A stretch of DNA of 64,000 nucleotides, taken from assembly GCA_041725935.1 (NCBI GenBank), contig JBGRQD010000004.1:186001-250000 (forward strand), read 5' to 3'. The notes beneath the pieces were generated by a model. The model did not search any database. It was not told the origin of the DNA and worked only from the letters and a program-made list of their open reading frames with translations. Source of the stretch: Marivita sp041725935. GTDB taxonomy: Bacteria > Pseudomonadota > Alphaproteobacteria > Rhodobacterales > Rhodobacteraceae. The position numbers were made by a program, and so were the translations under genes. This document shows positions 40,505 to 49,376 of this stretch, one piece after another; the stretch's first letter is position 1; the number at the start of each line of letters is the position of its first letter.

Positions 40505-41755
40505 TCAGCCGAGTTTGACGAGCGCGTGACGCTTCTTGCCCGCGCTGAGCTTGATCGGTTGGGCAAGCGCTGCGGTGTCAATCATCAACCCCGCATCGGT
40601 GAGTGGCGCATCGTCGATCCGCGCGCCGTTTTCGGCGATCAGGCGTTTGGCTTCCTTGCCGGTCTTGGCGAGGCCCGAACGCACGATCAGTTGCACGATG
40701 GAAATGCCCTCACCAACCTCGTCATGGCTCAGCGCCACGGTCGGCAGATCATCCCCAACACCTCCCTTTTCGAACACTTCGCGCGCGGTTGCTTCTGCCG
40801 TCGCCGCGGCCTCGGCCCCGTGGCACAGGGTTGTGACCTCGTTGGCCAGCACGATCTTGGCGTCGTTGATCTCGGACCCTTCAAGCGCGCCGAGGCGCAC
40901 GCATTCGTCGATGGGTAGCTCGGTATAGAGTTTCAGGAACCGGCCCACATCAGCGTCGGTGGTGTTGCGCCAGAACTGCCAGAATTCGTAGGGGCTGCGC
41001 ATGTCGGCATTCAGCCAGACCGCGCCATCGGCGGATTTGCCCATCTTCTTACCGTCGCTGGTGGTCAGCAGCGGCGACGTCAGGCCAAAAATCTGGTGAT
41101 CCAGCACGCGGCGGGTCAGGTCGATCCCGTTGACGATATTGCCCCATTGATCCGAGCCGCCGAACTGGATCAGGCACCCGTAGCGGCGGTTCAGTTCAAG
41201 GAAGTCATAGGCCTGCAGGATCATGTAGTTGAATTCTAGAAAGGACAGCGACTGTTCCCGGTCGAGACGGGATTTTACCGACTCAAAAGACAGCATACGG
41301 TTGACCGAAAAGTGCCGGCCGATGTCGCGCAGGAAATCGAGGTAGTTCAACTCGTCCAGCCATTCGGCGTTGTTGAGCATCAACGCGCCGGTCTCGCCGT
41401 CATCGTAAGAGATGTATTTGGCAAAGACCTGCTTGATCCCATCGATATTGTCGTCGATTTGTTCGGGCGTCAGCAGCGGGCGTTCGTCGGCGCGAAAGCT
41501 TGGATCGCCCACTTTGGTGGTGCCGCCGCCCATCAGCGTGATCGGCTTGTGCCCGGTCTTTTGCAACCAGCGTAACATCATGATCTGGATGAGGCTGCCG
41601 ACATGTAACGACTTTGCAGTGGCATCGAACCCAATATAGCCCGGCACCACCCCTTGCACCAAGGCCTCGTCAAGGCCCTGATGATCGGTGCAATCGGCCA
41701 GAAAGCCACGCTCCATCATGACGCGCATGAAGTCCGATTTGGGATGGTAGGTCAT
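40505..41755 (-). CDS. tyrS: Tyrosyl-tRNA synthetase
   Basis: Class I synthetase charging tRNA-Tyr, 416 residues. HIGH-like HVGS at 51-54 (KSLHVGSLIQIM) and the KMSKS-like KKMGKS are present, with the Tyr pocket EFNYMILQAYDFLELNRRY between them. The C-terminal part is the S4 RNA-binding domain (GISIVQLIVRSGLAKTGKEA). It is divergent from anmK with a 55-base gap, a pairing found widely in proteobacteria. Confidence 0.96.
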   Translation of the reverse strand: MTYHPKSDFMRVMMERGFLADCTDHQGLDEALVQGVVPGYIGFDATAKSLHVGSLIQIMMLRWLQKTGHKPITLMGGGTTKVGDPSFRADERPLLTPEQIDDNIDGIKQVFAKYISYDDGETGALMLNNAEWLDELNYLDFLRDIGRHFSVNRMLSFESVKSRLDREQSLSFLEFNYMILQAYDFLELNRRYGCLIQFGGSDQWGNIVNGIDLTRRVLDHQIFGLTSPLLTTSDGKKMGKSADGAVWLNADMRSPYEFWQFWRNTTDADVGRFLKLYTELPIDECVRLGALEGSEINDAKIVLANEVTTLCHGAEAAATAEATAREVFEKGGVGDDLPTVALSHDEVGEGISIVQLIVRSGLAKTGKEAKRLIAENGARIDDAPLTDAGLMIDTAALAQPIKLSAGKKRHALVKLG

Positions 41756-41810
41756 GGGGTTGCCTCGTTATAGGTTGGTGAGGGCAGCTATACGCAGGGC
41801 AGGGGAAAAG

Positions 41811-42905
41811 GTGAAGGGCAAGTTGGCAGATCCGATCTGGGCCTTGGGCGCGATGTCGGGCACGTCTCTGGACGGGGTCGATGCGGCGCTTGTCCTGACG
41901 GACGGCATGACGATTTCGGAGTTCGGCGCGTCGGGTTATCGCGGCTATTCGGACGCCGAGCAGGCGGTGCTGCGGGCGGCTCTGGGCAAGTGGCCGGGCG
42001 ACGGTCTCGAAGACGCGGCGGCAGTGGTGCTGGAGGCGCATGTCGCGGCCTTGCAGGGGTTTGACGCGGAGGTGGTCGGGTTTCACGGTCAGACGCTGGC
42101 GCACGAGCCGCAGGGGCGCGGGACACATCAGCTGGGCGATGGGGCAGCGCTGGCCGAGGCGCTGGGGCGCACGGTTGTCTGGGATTTCCGGTCCACGGAT
42201 GTGGAGATGGGGGGGCAAGGCGCGCCACTTGCCCCGTTCTTTCACTGGGCCTGTGCAAAGTGGATCAAGGTGGATGCTCCAGTCGCGTTTCTGAACCTGG
42301 GCGGTGTTGGGAACCTGACATGGGTCGATCCCGCGTCCGACAAGCCCGATGCGCCTGGCGCATTGCTGGCGTTTGACACCGGGCCGGCCAATGCGCCGAT
42401 CAACGACCTGATGATGGAGCGGCGCGGGCTGGCCTATGACAAGGGTGGCGCGCTGGCGGCGCAGGGGCAGGTGGTGGACGGCGCGCTGGAATTGTTCCTC
42501 GAGGAAGGCTATTTCCGCAAGATGCCGCCCAAGTCTCTGGACCGGAACGACTTTTCCCTGATGCTTGATCTGGTGCGCGAACTGGACGACGCCGATGCGG
42601 CAGCGACGATGACCGCGATGGCGGCGGCGGCGGTGATGCAGGGGATGGAGCATTGCCCGGTGGTTCCGGAGCGGTTGCTGGTGACGGGCGGCGGGCGGCA
42701 CAACCCGGTGATGATGGCGATGCTGGCCTCGGCGCTGGACTGTGCGGTCCAGCCGGTCGAGGCGGTGGGGCTGGATGGCGACATGCTGGAAGCGCAGGCC
42801 TTTGCCTATCTCGCGGTGCGGGTGATGCGCGGCTTGCCGACATCGGCCCCGGAAACCACGGGTGTTCCTGCGCCTGTCGGGGGCGGCCGGATTTCGCGGG
42901 TTTGA
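41811..42905 (+). CDS. anmK: Anhydro-N-acetylmuramic acid kinase
   Basis: Cell-wall recycling enzyme that hydrolyses and phosphorylates 1,6-anhydro-MurNAc to MurNAc-6-phosphate. The GTG start at 41811 has AGGGG about 6 bases before it and gives 364 residues. AMSGTSLDGVDAAL near 14-27 is the phosphate-binding signature. GFHGQTLAHEPQGRG, WDFRSTDVEMGGQGAPLAP and NLGGVGNLTWVD follow in family order. GGGRHNPVMM is the late adenosine loop. The longer ATG start at 41754 lies in the tyrS start region and is unlikely. Confidence 0.95.
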   Translation: MKGKLADPIWALGAMSGTSLDGVDAALVLTDGMTISEFGASGYRGYSDAEQAVLRAALGKWPGDGLEDAAAVVLEAHVAALQGFDAEVVGFHGQTLAHEPQGRGTHQLGDGAALAEALGRTVVWDFRSTDVEMGGQGAPLAPFFHWACAKWIKVDAPVAFLNLGGVGNLTWVDPASDKPDAPGALLAFDTGPANAPINDLMMERRGLAYDKGGALAAQGQVVDGALELFLEEGYFRKMPPKSLDRNDFSLMLDLVRELDDADAAATMTAMAAAAVMQGMEHCPVVPERLLVTGGGRHNPVMMAMLASALDCAVQPVEAVGLDGDMLEAQAFAYLAVRVMRGLPTSAPETTGVPAPVGGGRISRV

Positions 42906-42965
42906 GGATGATGGGCGCCTGCGGCGCGCTGGTTCAGCTTGCCACGCCTGCGGCGCAGCAAGCGG

Positions 42966-43013
42966 TTGGGGCTCTGCCCCAAACCCCGCGGTATTTGGAA
43001 ACCGGAGAATAAC
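42966..43013 (+). repeat. Dispersed intergenic element, copy C
   Basis: Hairpin TTGGGGC/GCCCCAA (42966-42982) is followed by core CCCCGCGGTATTTGGAAACC and GGAGAATAAC. It sits 60 bases past the anmK stop, facing copy D. Confidence 0.7.
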
Positions 43014-43060
43014 AGGACGTGGTACCTTGCGAACAACCGTCGGTCTTAGGCGCAGGGCCC

Positions 43061-43090
43061 CTGCTTCTCTGGTTTCAAAATACCTCGGGG
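43061..43090 (-). repeat. Dispersed intergenic element, copy D (inverted)
   Basis: On the minus strand it reads CCCCGAGGTATTTTGAAACC then AGAGAAGCAG. It faces copy C across 47 bases in the convergent anmK-moaA gap, as if each ended its own transcript. Confidence 0.7.
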
Positions 43091-43161
43091 AGCGCGAGGG
43101 ATCGGGAATTGTTCGCCATTGGTTCAAGAACAATGGACGATGCCCCTCGCAGCGTGACGTT

Positions 43162-44166
43162 TCAGCCGCCGGTATGGCTCATATGACGCGAAACGCGGCC
43201 ATCCACGGTCTGGCGGGAATAGTCGAAATCGTGGCCTTTGGGTTTCAGCGTGATCGCGTCGCGGATCGCCTGTTCCAGCGGGGCGTCGCTGCCCGGGTGG
43301 TTGCGCAGGGCCGAGCGCAGATCGGCATTGTCTTCCTGACCGAGGCACATGAACAGCTCTCCGGTGCAGGTCAGGCGCACGCGGTTGCAGCTTTCGCAGA
43401 AATTATGCGTGAGCGGCGTGATGAAGCCGATCTTCTGGCCGGTTTCCTCGATCCGGACATAGCGGGCGGGGCCGCCGGTGCGTTCGGGCAGGTCGGTCAG
43501 GGTGAATTGCTTGCGCAACTCGTCGCGCAGATCGCTGAGTTTCCAGTACTGGCCCAGACGGTCCTCATTGCCAATATCGCCCATGGGCATCACTTCGATG
43601 AAGGTGAGATCCATGTCACGGCTTCTGCACCACTCGGTGAGGGTGAACAGCTCGTCCTCGTTGAAGCCCTTGAGGGCGACGGTGTTGATCTTGACCCGCA
43701 TGCCGGCCTTTTGCGCGGCGTCGATGCCCTTGATCACCTGCGGCAGGCGGCCCCAGCGGGTGATGTCGGCGAATTTCTTGTCATCCAGCGTGTCGAGCGA
43801 GATGTTGATGCGGCGCACGCCGGCGGCGTAGAGATCATCTGCGAAGCGATCAAGCTGCGAGCCGTTGGTGGTCAGGGTCAGTTCCTTGAGCGTGCCCGCC
43901 TCCAGATGGCGCGTCATTGACCGGAAGAAGGTCATGATATCGCGGCGCACCAGCGGCTCACCCCCGGTGATGCGCAGCTTTTCCACGCCCAGACGGATGA
44001 AGGTGGAACACATGCGGTCCAGTTCCTCCAGCGTAAGAAGCTCCTTCTTGGGCAGGAAGGTCATGTTTTCCGACATGCAGTAGACGCAGCGGAAATCGCA
44101 GCGGTCGGTGACGGAGACGCGCAGATAGGTGATCGCGCGCTGGAAGGGATCAATAAGCGGTGTCAT
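43162..44166 (-). CDS. moaA: GTP 3',8-cyclase (molybdenum cofactor synthesis)
   Basis: Radical SAM enzyme for the first step of molybdopterin synthesis, 334 residues. The N-terminal 4Fe-4S site is Cys23-x3-Cys27-x2-Cys30 in TDRCDFRCVYCMSE. The C-terminal cluster is FCESCNRVRLTCTGELFMC. The protein ends in Gly-Gly (SHTGG), needed for activity in known MoaA. ITGGEPLVRRDIM is the SAM-binding GGEP. The frame is open to 44304 but ATG 44166 fits the family start TPLIDPFQRAITYLRVSVTD. moaC and other partners are not next to it. Confidence 0.96.
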   Translation of the reverse strand: MTPLIDPFQRAITYLRVSVTDRCDFRCVYCMSENMTFLPKKELLTLEELDRMCSTFIRLGVEKLRITGGEPLVRRDIMTFFRSMTRHLEAGTLKELTLTTNGSQLDRFADDLYAAGVRRINISLDTLDDKKFADITRWGRLPQVIKGIDAAQKAGMRVKINTVALKGFNEDELFTLTEWCRSRDMDLTFIEVMPMGDIGNEDRLGQYWKLSDLRDELRKQFTLTDLPERTGGPARYVRIEETGQKIGFITPLTHNFCESCNRVRLTCTGELFMCLGQEDNADLRSALRNHPGSDAPLEQAIRDAITLKPKGHDFDYSRQTVDGRVSRHMSHTGG

Positions 44167-44246
44167 GCCGGGGAGCCTAGCCTTTCGGGTCGGACTGGGC
44201 AAGTATGGTGGGGCAATGAAAATCAAGACGAAGGTCGGAGATGCAG

Positions 44247-44720
44247 ATGCGAAAGACGCTTGGGATTCTGGGCCTTTGCGGTGTGGTGGCGGGGTGTGGG
44301 GCATTGCAGGTCACGCCTGCCGCCGTTCCTGTGGACAGCGACGGGCAAACCCGCCCGCAATCGCGCCCCGATGCGGTGCAGCGCCCGCCGAGCACGGCGC
44401 GCACGGTGGACGAGTTCGACACCACCTCAGCCGAGCAGCGCGCGGCGGCAGCCGCCCCGGTGGAGGGTCCGGCGGAGCGGGCGCTGGGACCCACGATCGT
44501 GTCGCTGGGCAATGCGGCGCAGCCGGGCTTCTGGCTCGAGACACCGCTTGTGACCGCGCCCGCGCAGGGCCGGGTGGTCTATCCCGCCAGCGGCAAATCG
44601 GTTCAGGTCGATCTGATCCCGGTTGCGGATGGCGGCAGTCGCCTGTCCTTGCCCGCGATGCGGTTGATCGAAGTGCCGCTGACCGGCCTGGTCGAGGTGG
44701 AAGTGTTTTCAGCCGGGTAG
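44247..44720 (+). CDS. Small lipoprotein, function unknown
   Basis: A 157-residue predicted outer-envelope lipoprotein. The signal MRKTLGILGLCGVVAGC has a lipobox ending at Cys17. A Pro/Arg/Ala-rich, likely unfolded stretch follows up to about residue 85, and the C-terminal half (PTIVSLGNAAQPGFWLETPL and GRVVYPASGKSVQVDLIPV) looks like a small beta domain. The ATG at 44247 was preferred over 44241 because GGAG at 44237-44240 then lies six bases upstream. It is divergent from moaA, and its last 12 bases overlap the convergent DNA-repair gene. The relatives are rhodobacterial D-galactarate dehydratase-like lipoproteins by appearance, which I cannot confirm. Confidence 0.75.
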   Translation: MRKTLGILGLCGVVAGCGALQVTPAAVPVDSDGQTRPQSRPDAVQRPPSTARTVDEFDTTSAEQRAAAAAPVEGPAERALGPTIVSLGNAAQPGFWLETPLVTAPAQGRVVYPASGKSVQVDLIPVADGGSRLSLPAMRLIEVPLTGLVEVEVFSAG

Positions 44721-45392
44721 GTGGCTTGCGGCCTCTTTCCGGGCGAAGGGCTTCATCTGCTCACCATATGTGTCCAGAAAGGCGCGTGTGCGGTCGGGGT
44801 CGTGTTTGGACAGCTCGCGCAGCCACCATGCGACGGCTTTCTGGATGAAGATGTCGGGGTCAGTCACGTAGCCCGCCGCCCATGCGAGGATGCGATCGCG
44901 GGCGGCGGTTTCCTCTGCGGTTGGGAAGTTCTGCTTGGTCCAGGGCAGGGTGATGACCAGTGCCGCGCGGCGGGTCCACATGTGATCGCTCGTGGTCCAG
45001 CTCTCGACCGTGTCAAGGCGGGACGGATCGGCTGTGAGGCGGCGTTGTCCGGCCATGCAGGTGTGATCGGCGATGGCCCAGCTGTCGAACTCGGGCACCC
45101 AGGAGGTGATGAGGTGCCAAGCCTGTGCGTCGGATGGTTTGATCCGGGCCTGTGTCAGCAGCTTGGCGGCTGCGACACGGGCCTCGAAAATGTTGGTTTG
45201 CCAGAGATCATTCGCCAGCGTCAGCCTTGTGTCGAGGTCCAGCGCCTGCCGCCAGTCGCGTACGAGGAGGTCGGTGTCGGGATTGGCGACACCCAGATAG
45301 GGGCGGTCGACCTTGTGATAGGCTGCCATCTGGTCCGCGCGGGCCGGGTCGGCCTTGGCGCGCAACTGCTCAAGCGCGTCGTCGAGGATCAT
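44709..45392 (-). CDS. DNA alkylation repair glycosylase (AlkD/AlkC-like)
   Basis: A 227-residue all-helical HEAT-repeat protein of the DNA alkylation repair family, which removes bulky or charged alkyl bases. Marks include YHKVDRPYLGVANPDTDLL, the ARVAAAKLLTQARI repeat, WTTSDHMWTRRAALVITLPW and FIQKAVAWWLRELSKHDP. ATG 45392 overlaps the glmS stop as ATGA, so it is made at the end of the glmU-glmS operon. Linkage with glmS is probably transcriptional only. Confidence 0.9.
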   Translation of the reverse strand: MILDDALEQLRAKADPARADQMAAYHKVDRPYLGVANPDTDLLVRDWRQALDLDTRLTLANDLWQTNIFEARVAAAKLLTQARIKPSDAQAWHLITSWVPEFDSWAIADHTCMAGQRRLTADPSRLDTVESWTTSDHMWTRRAALVITLPWTKQNFPTAEETAARDRILAWAAGYVTDPDIFIQKAVAWWLRELSKHDPDRTRAFLDTYGEQMKPFARKEAASHLPG

Positions 45393-47206
45393 TCGACGGT
45401 GACGGATTTGGCAAGGTTGCGCGGTTGGTCGACATCCGTGCCCTTGGCGATGGCGGCGTGATAGGCGATCAGCTGAGCGGGCAGCGCGTAGAGCAGCGGC
45501 GACAGGACCGGATCGACGGCGGGCAGGATGATCGTGCGCCAGACCTCCTCACCGGCTTCCGCGGCGCCCTTGGCATCGGTGACAAGGCAGACCTTGCCAC
45601 CGCGCGCCATGACTTCCTGCATGTTCGACACGGTCTTTTCGAAAAGTGCATCGCGCGGGGCCATGACGATCACCGGCACGTTTTTGTCGATTAACGCGAT
45701 GGGGCCGTGTTTCAATTCACCTGAAGCATAAGCTTCGGCATGTATGTAACTGATCTCTTTCAGTTTTAGCGCACCTTCGAGAGCAAGTGGATACATCAGC
45801 CCGCGACCGAGGAACAGCACATCCCGCGCCTCTGCGATCTTGTGGGCGGCGTCTGCCATGGCCGCGTCCCGCTCCAGTGCGATGTTGAACAGACCGGGCA
45901 GGCCGCGCAGATGCGCCAGCTTTTCGGTGATTTGATCCTGGGTCATCACCCCACGGGTCACGGCAGCGTGCAGGGCCAGCAGGAGCAGCGTGTTGAGTTG
46001 GCAGGTGAACGCCTTGGTCGAGGCCACGCCGACTTCGACACCGGCATGGATGGGCAGGGCCACGTCGCTTTCGCGCGCAATGGAGCTTTCGGCGACATTG
46101 ACCGCCGAGAGGATGCTGTCGGCGCGGCCCTTGCAATAGCGCAGTGCGGCCAGCGTGTCGGCGGTTTCGCCGGATTGCGACACGAAGAGCGCCACCGTTC
46201 CCGGTGTGATCGGTGGTTCGCGGTAGCGGAATTCAGACGCGATATCGACCTCGACCGGGAGTTGGGCCAGCTGTTCGAACCAGTATTTGGCGGTCAGGCA
46301 GGCGTAGAAGGCAGTGCCGCAGGCGACCATCGTCAGGCGCTGTACCTTGGTGAAATCGGGCAGGGTGTCGGGAAACACGATGGTGTTGCCATCAAGATAG
46401 GCGCGCAGGGCATCGGCCAGAACGGTGGGCTGTTCGGCGATTTCCTTGGCCATGAAATGCTTGTACCCGGCCTTGTCGACACGGGTGGCGTCGGTGTTGA
46501 TGGTGCGGCTCGGACGGGTCACCTGTGCGCCGCTTTCGTCAAAGATATCAAGCGTCTGGCGCGTGAGGATCGCGCAATCCCCCTCTTCGAGATAGGTGAT
46601 CGTGTCGGTCATCGGAGCCAGCGCAATGGCGTCCGAGCCGACGAACATTTCGCCGTTGCCATGGCCGATGGCCAGCGGGCTGCCCTTGCGGGCGGCAACG
46701 ATCAGGTCGTCTTCGCCATCGAACAGGAAGGCCAGCGCGAACGCGCCCTCGAGCCGGGCCAGACAGGCGCGGGCGGCGTCGACATGGGTCATGCCCTGCT
46801 GCATGTAGTGATGTGTCAAAAGCGCCACGGTCTCTGTGTCCGTGTCGGTTTTCGGGGTGATCTGGTGACTGGCCAGTTCGGCGCGCAGATCCTTGTAGTT
46901 CTCGATGATGCCATTATGCACCACCGCCACCGGCCCGGATTGGTGCGGGTGGGCGTTGTTGGCATTGGGTGCGCCATGGGTCGCCCAGCGGGTATGGCCG
47001 ATGCCGGATTTGCCGGGCAGCGGGTCGTGCACCAGCAGGTCGGACAGGTTCACCAACTTGCCCACGGCGCGGCGCCGGTCGAGCGTGCCGTTGTTGACAG
47101 TGGCGATGCCGGCGCTGTCATAGCCGCGATACTCCAACCGCTTGAGCGCCTCGACCAAGAGTGGCGCTGCTTCGTGCTCACCCAGAACGCCGACAATTCC
47201 GCACAT
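45389..47206 (-). CDS. glmS: Glutamine-fructose-6-phosphate aminotransferase
   Basis: Makes glucosamine-6-phosphate from fructose-6-phosphate and glutamine, first step toward UDP-GlcNAc. The 605-residue protein begins MCGIVGVLGE, so Cys becomes the N-terminal nucleophile of the glutaminase domain. RLEYRGYDSAGIA and HTRWATHGAPNANNAHPH follow. Two SIS isomerase domains occupy the rest (FVSQSGETADTLAALRY, SYIHAEAYASGELKHGPIAL). The start is 4 bases after glmU. I saw no glmS ribozyme, which is found in Gram-positives. Confidence 0.97.
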   Translation of the reverse strand: MCGIVGVLGEHEAAPLLVEALKRLEYRGYDSAGIATVNNGTLDRRRAVGKLVNLSDLLVHDPLPGKSGIGHTRWATHGAPNANNAHPHQSGPVAVVHNGIIENYKDLRAELASHQITPKTDTDTETVALLTHHYMQQGMTHVDAARACLARLEGAFALAFLFDGEDDLIVAARKGSPLAIGHGNGEMFVGSDAIALAPMTDTITYLEEGDCAILTRQTLDIFDESGAQVTRPSRTINTDATRVDKAGYKHFMAKEIAEQPTVLADALRAYLDGNTIVFPDTLPDFTKVQRLTMVACGTAFYACLTAKYWFEQLAQLPVEVDIASEFRYREPPITPGTVALFVSQSGETADTLAALRYCKGRADSILSAVNVAESSIARESDVALPIHAGVEVGVASTKAFTCQLNTLLLLALHAAVTRGVMTQDQITEKLAHLRGLPGLFNIALERDAAMADAAHKIAEARDVLFLGRGLMYPLALEGALKLKEISYIHAEAYASGELKHGPIALIDKNVPVIVMAPRDALFEKTVSNMQEVMARGGKVCLVTDAKGAAEAGEEVWRTIILPAVDPVLSPLLYALPAQLIAYHAAIAKGTDVDQPRNLAKSVTVE

Positions 47207-47210
47207 ACGC

Positions 47211-48560
47211 TTAACCCTTTGCCTGCTTGGCTTTTTTGGCCCGCAGCATGCTGAACAGCTTGCGCGCAAATCCCTGTTTGTTGGTCTGCTCGGTCCGGGC
47301 GATGGCCATGGCCCCGTCCGGTACGTCTTTGGTCACGGTTGTCGCGGTGGCGGTCATCGCTTCGTTGCCGACAGTGACCGGAGCCACGAGCATCGTGTTC
47401 GACCCGATGAAGGTGTCGCGCCCGATGGTGGTGCGGTGCTTCATCACGCCGTCGTAGTTGCAGGTGATGGTTCCCGCGCCGATATTGCTGCGTGCGCCGA
47501 TCTCGGCATCGCCGATATAGGTCAGGTGGTTGACCTTGGCACCTTCGTCGATCGTGGCGTTCTTGATCTCGACGAAGTTGCCGATATGCACATGTTCGGC
47601 CAGTTCTGCGCCGGGGCGCAGGCGGGCAAAGGGGCCGACGATGGCACCGCGGCTGACATGCGCGCCTTCGAGATGCGTGAAGGCCCGGATGCGCGCGCCG
47701 GATTCGACGGTGACGCCGGGGGCGAAGACCACGTTGGGTTCAATCTCGGCATCGCGGCCGATGATGGTGTCGAAGGACAGGAACACCGTGTCGGGGGCCT
47801 GCATCATCACGCCATCCTCGATCATCTCGCGGCGCTTGGCCTGCTGGAACAGGGCTTCGGCTGTGGCGAGTTCGACACGCGAATTGATGCCCAGCGTTTC
47901 GGCCTCGGCGCAGGTCACGGCTGTGGTTTTCAGGCCACGTGTGTCCGCGATGCCCACGATGTCGGGCAGGTAGTATTCGTGGGCCGCGTTGTTATTGTCC
48001 ACCGCGTCCAGCAGATCGAACAGTGTTGCTGCATCAGCACAGATCACACCAGAATTACAGAGGGTTACCGCGCGTTCCTCATCTGTTGCATCCTTGAATT
48101 CGACGATCCGCTTGAGCGCTTTTCCGTCCATGATCAACCGGCCATAGCGCCCCGGATCCGCCGCTTCGAAGCCCAGCACGACAACGTCATGTGTGGCGCG
48201 GGCGGCGATCATCTGGTCCAGCGTGTCGGTGGTGATGAAGGGGGTGTCACCATAAAGAACGATCACATCACCCTCGAAGCCGCCGAGAGCTGAACGTGCC
48301 TGCTTGACCGCGTGGGCCGTGCCCAATTGCTCTGGCTGGCGGACCGCAATCACGTCGGCGTCGAACTCCTGCGCCGCCGCTTCGACCAGTTCCGCGCCAT
48401 GCCCCGTCACGACGATGGTACGCTCCGGCTCCAGAGCCGAGGCTGACAGCATCGCGTGGTGCAACAGGGGCGCGCCACCGATTTTGTGCAGCACCTTGGG
48501 AAGGTCCGATTCCATGCGGGTGCCCTTGCCTGCTGCAAGAATGACCAGTGCTGTGCTCAT
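47211..48560 (-). CDS. glmU: Bifunctional UDP-N-acetylglucosamine pyrophosphorylase/acetyltransferase
   Basis: Two-step enzyme for UDP-GlcNAc, 449 residues. The N-terminal uridylyltransferase has LAAGKGTRMESDLPKVLHKI and VLYGDTPFIT. The C-terminal acetyltransferase is a left-handed beta-helix (VKNATIDEGAKVNHLTYIGD in the form FVEIKNATIDEGAKVNHL, IGAGTITCNYDG). The basic tail ends KKAKQAKG. It leads the operon glmU-glmS-alkD-like, divergent from the phosphatase gene with a 105-base gap. Confidence 0.97.
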   Translation of the reverse strand: MSTALVILAAGKGTRMESDLPKVLHKIGGAPLLHHAMLSASALEPERTIVVTGHGAELVEAAAQEFDADVIAVRQPEQLGTAHAVKQARSALGGFEGDVIVLYGDTPFITTDTLDQMIAARATHDVVVLGFEAADPGRYGRLIMDGKALKRIVEFKDATDEERAVTLCNSGVICADAATLFDLLDAVDNNNAAHEYYLPDIVGIADTRGLKTTAVTCAEAETLGINSRVELATAEALFQQAKRREMIEDGVMMQAPDTVFLSFDTIIGRDAEIEPNVVFAPGVTVESGARIRAFTHLEGAHVSRGAIVGPFARLRPGAELAEHVHIGNFVEIKNATIDEGAKVNHLTYIGDAEIGARSNIGAGTITCNYDGVMKHRTTIGRDTFIGSNTMLVAPVTVGNEAMTATATTVTKDVPDGAMAIARTEQTNKQGFARKLFSMLRAKKAKQAKG

Positions 48561-48665
48561 CAGGTTTCTCTTTGTCTTTTGCCTGCGGTCCTTTTATCGG
48601 TCTGGTTGAATGCCGCAAGTCGCGTGATTTCACACATGATTGCGGGATGTGACAGGAGAGACCCA

Positions 48666-49334
48666 GTGCGGACAGTGATTTTCGACCTCGATGGCACCTT
48701 GGCCGATACCAGCGGCGACCTGATCGCGGCGGCGAACCATTGCTTTGGCTTGATGGGGATCGAGACACGGCTTGACCGCAAGACGGATGCAGGAACCGCG
48801 CTGCGGGGCGGTCGCGCGATGCTGACGCTGGGTCTGGAACGGGCTGGGCAGTACTCCGCCGATCTGGTCGATCAGTACTATGCCAAGCTTTTGCTGGCAT
48901 ATGGTGACGCAATCGACACGCATACGGTGCTGTATCCCGGCGCGATCGAAGCAGTCGAGGCGCTCAGGTCAAACGGGATGAAGGTGGGCATTTGCACGAA
49001 CAAGCCCGCCGCCCTGGCCGAAACGCTGATGACGCGGCTGGGGGTGCGGGATGTGTTCGGGTCCTTGGTCGGGGCCGACACGTTGCCGACGCGGAAACCG
49101 GATGCTGCGCCCTATATCGCAGCGGTCGAACGGGCAGGCGGCGCGGTGACGCAAAGCTGCCTGATCGGTGACACGGTAACCGACCGCGACACCGCCCGCG
49201 CGGCCAAGGTGGCGTGCGTGCTGGTGGGATTCGGCCCGTCGGGTGAGGATATGGCCGCACTTGAGCCGGACGCGATCATCCAGCATTTCGACGAATTGCC
49301 GGATGTCGCTGTGCGGTTGTTGGGGCAGGTCTGA
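48666..49334 (+). CDS. gph: HAD phosphatase, phosphoglycolate phosphatase-like
   Basis: A 222-residue HAD hydrolase that probably dephosphorylates 2-phosphoglycolate. The nucleophile motif is VIFDLDGTLADTS with Asp7 and Asp9, followed by a helical cap, motif II GICTNKPAALAE, and IGDTVTDRDTARAA as the acidic motif IV. The start is a GTG at 48666 with AGGAG seven bases ahead; the frame runs open far upstream without a better start. It lies divergent from glmU. The exact substrate is assigned by family. Confidence 0.87.
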   Translation: MRTVIFDLDGTLADTSGDLIAAANHCFGLMGIETRLDRKTDAGTALRGGRAMLTLGLERAGQYSADLVDQYYAKLLLAYGDAIDTHTVLYPGAIEAVEALRSNGMKVGICTNKPAALAETLMTRLGVRDVFGSLVGADTLPTRKPDAAPYIAAVERAGGAVTQSCLIGDTVTDRDTARAAKVACVLVGFGPSGEDMAALEPDAIIQHFDELPDVAVRLLGQV

Positions 49335-49350
49335 GGTCTTCGATGACAAT

Positions 49351-49371
49351 GTGGCGGCGTTTTACCGCCAC
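49351..49371. terminator. Bidirectional hairpin between gph-like and stress-protein genes
   Basis: GTGGCGG (49351-49357) and CCGCCAC (49365-49371) form a perfect 7-bp stem with loop CGTTTTA in the 42-base convergent gap. Confidence 0.6.
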
Positions 49372-49376
49372 TGTTC

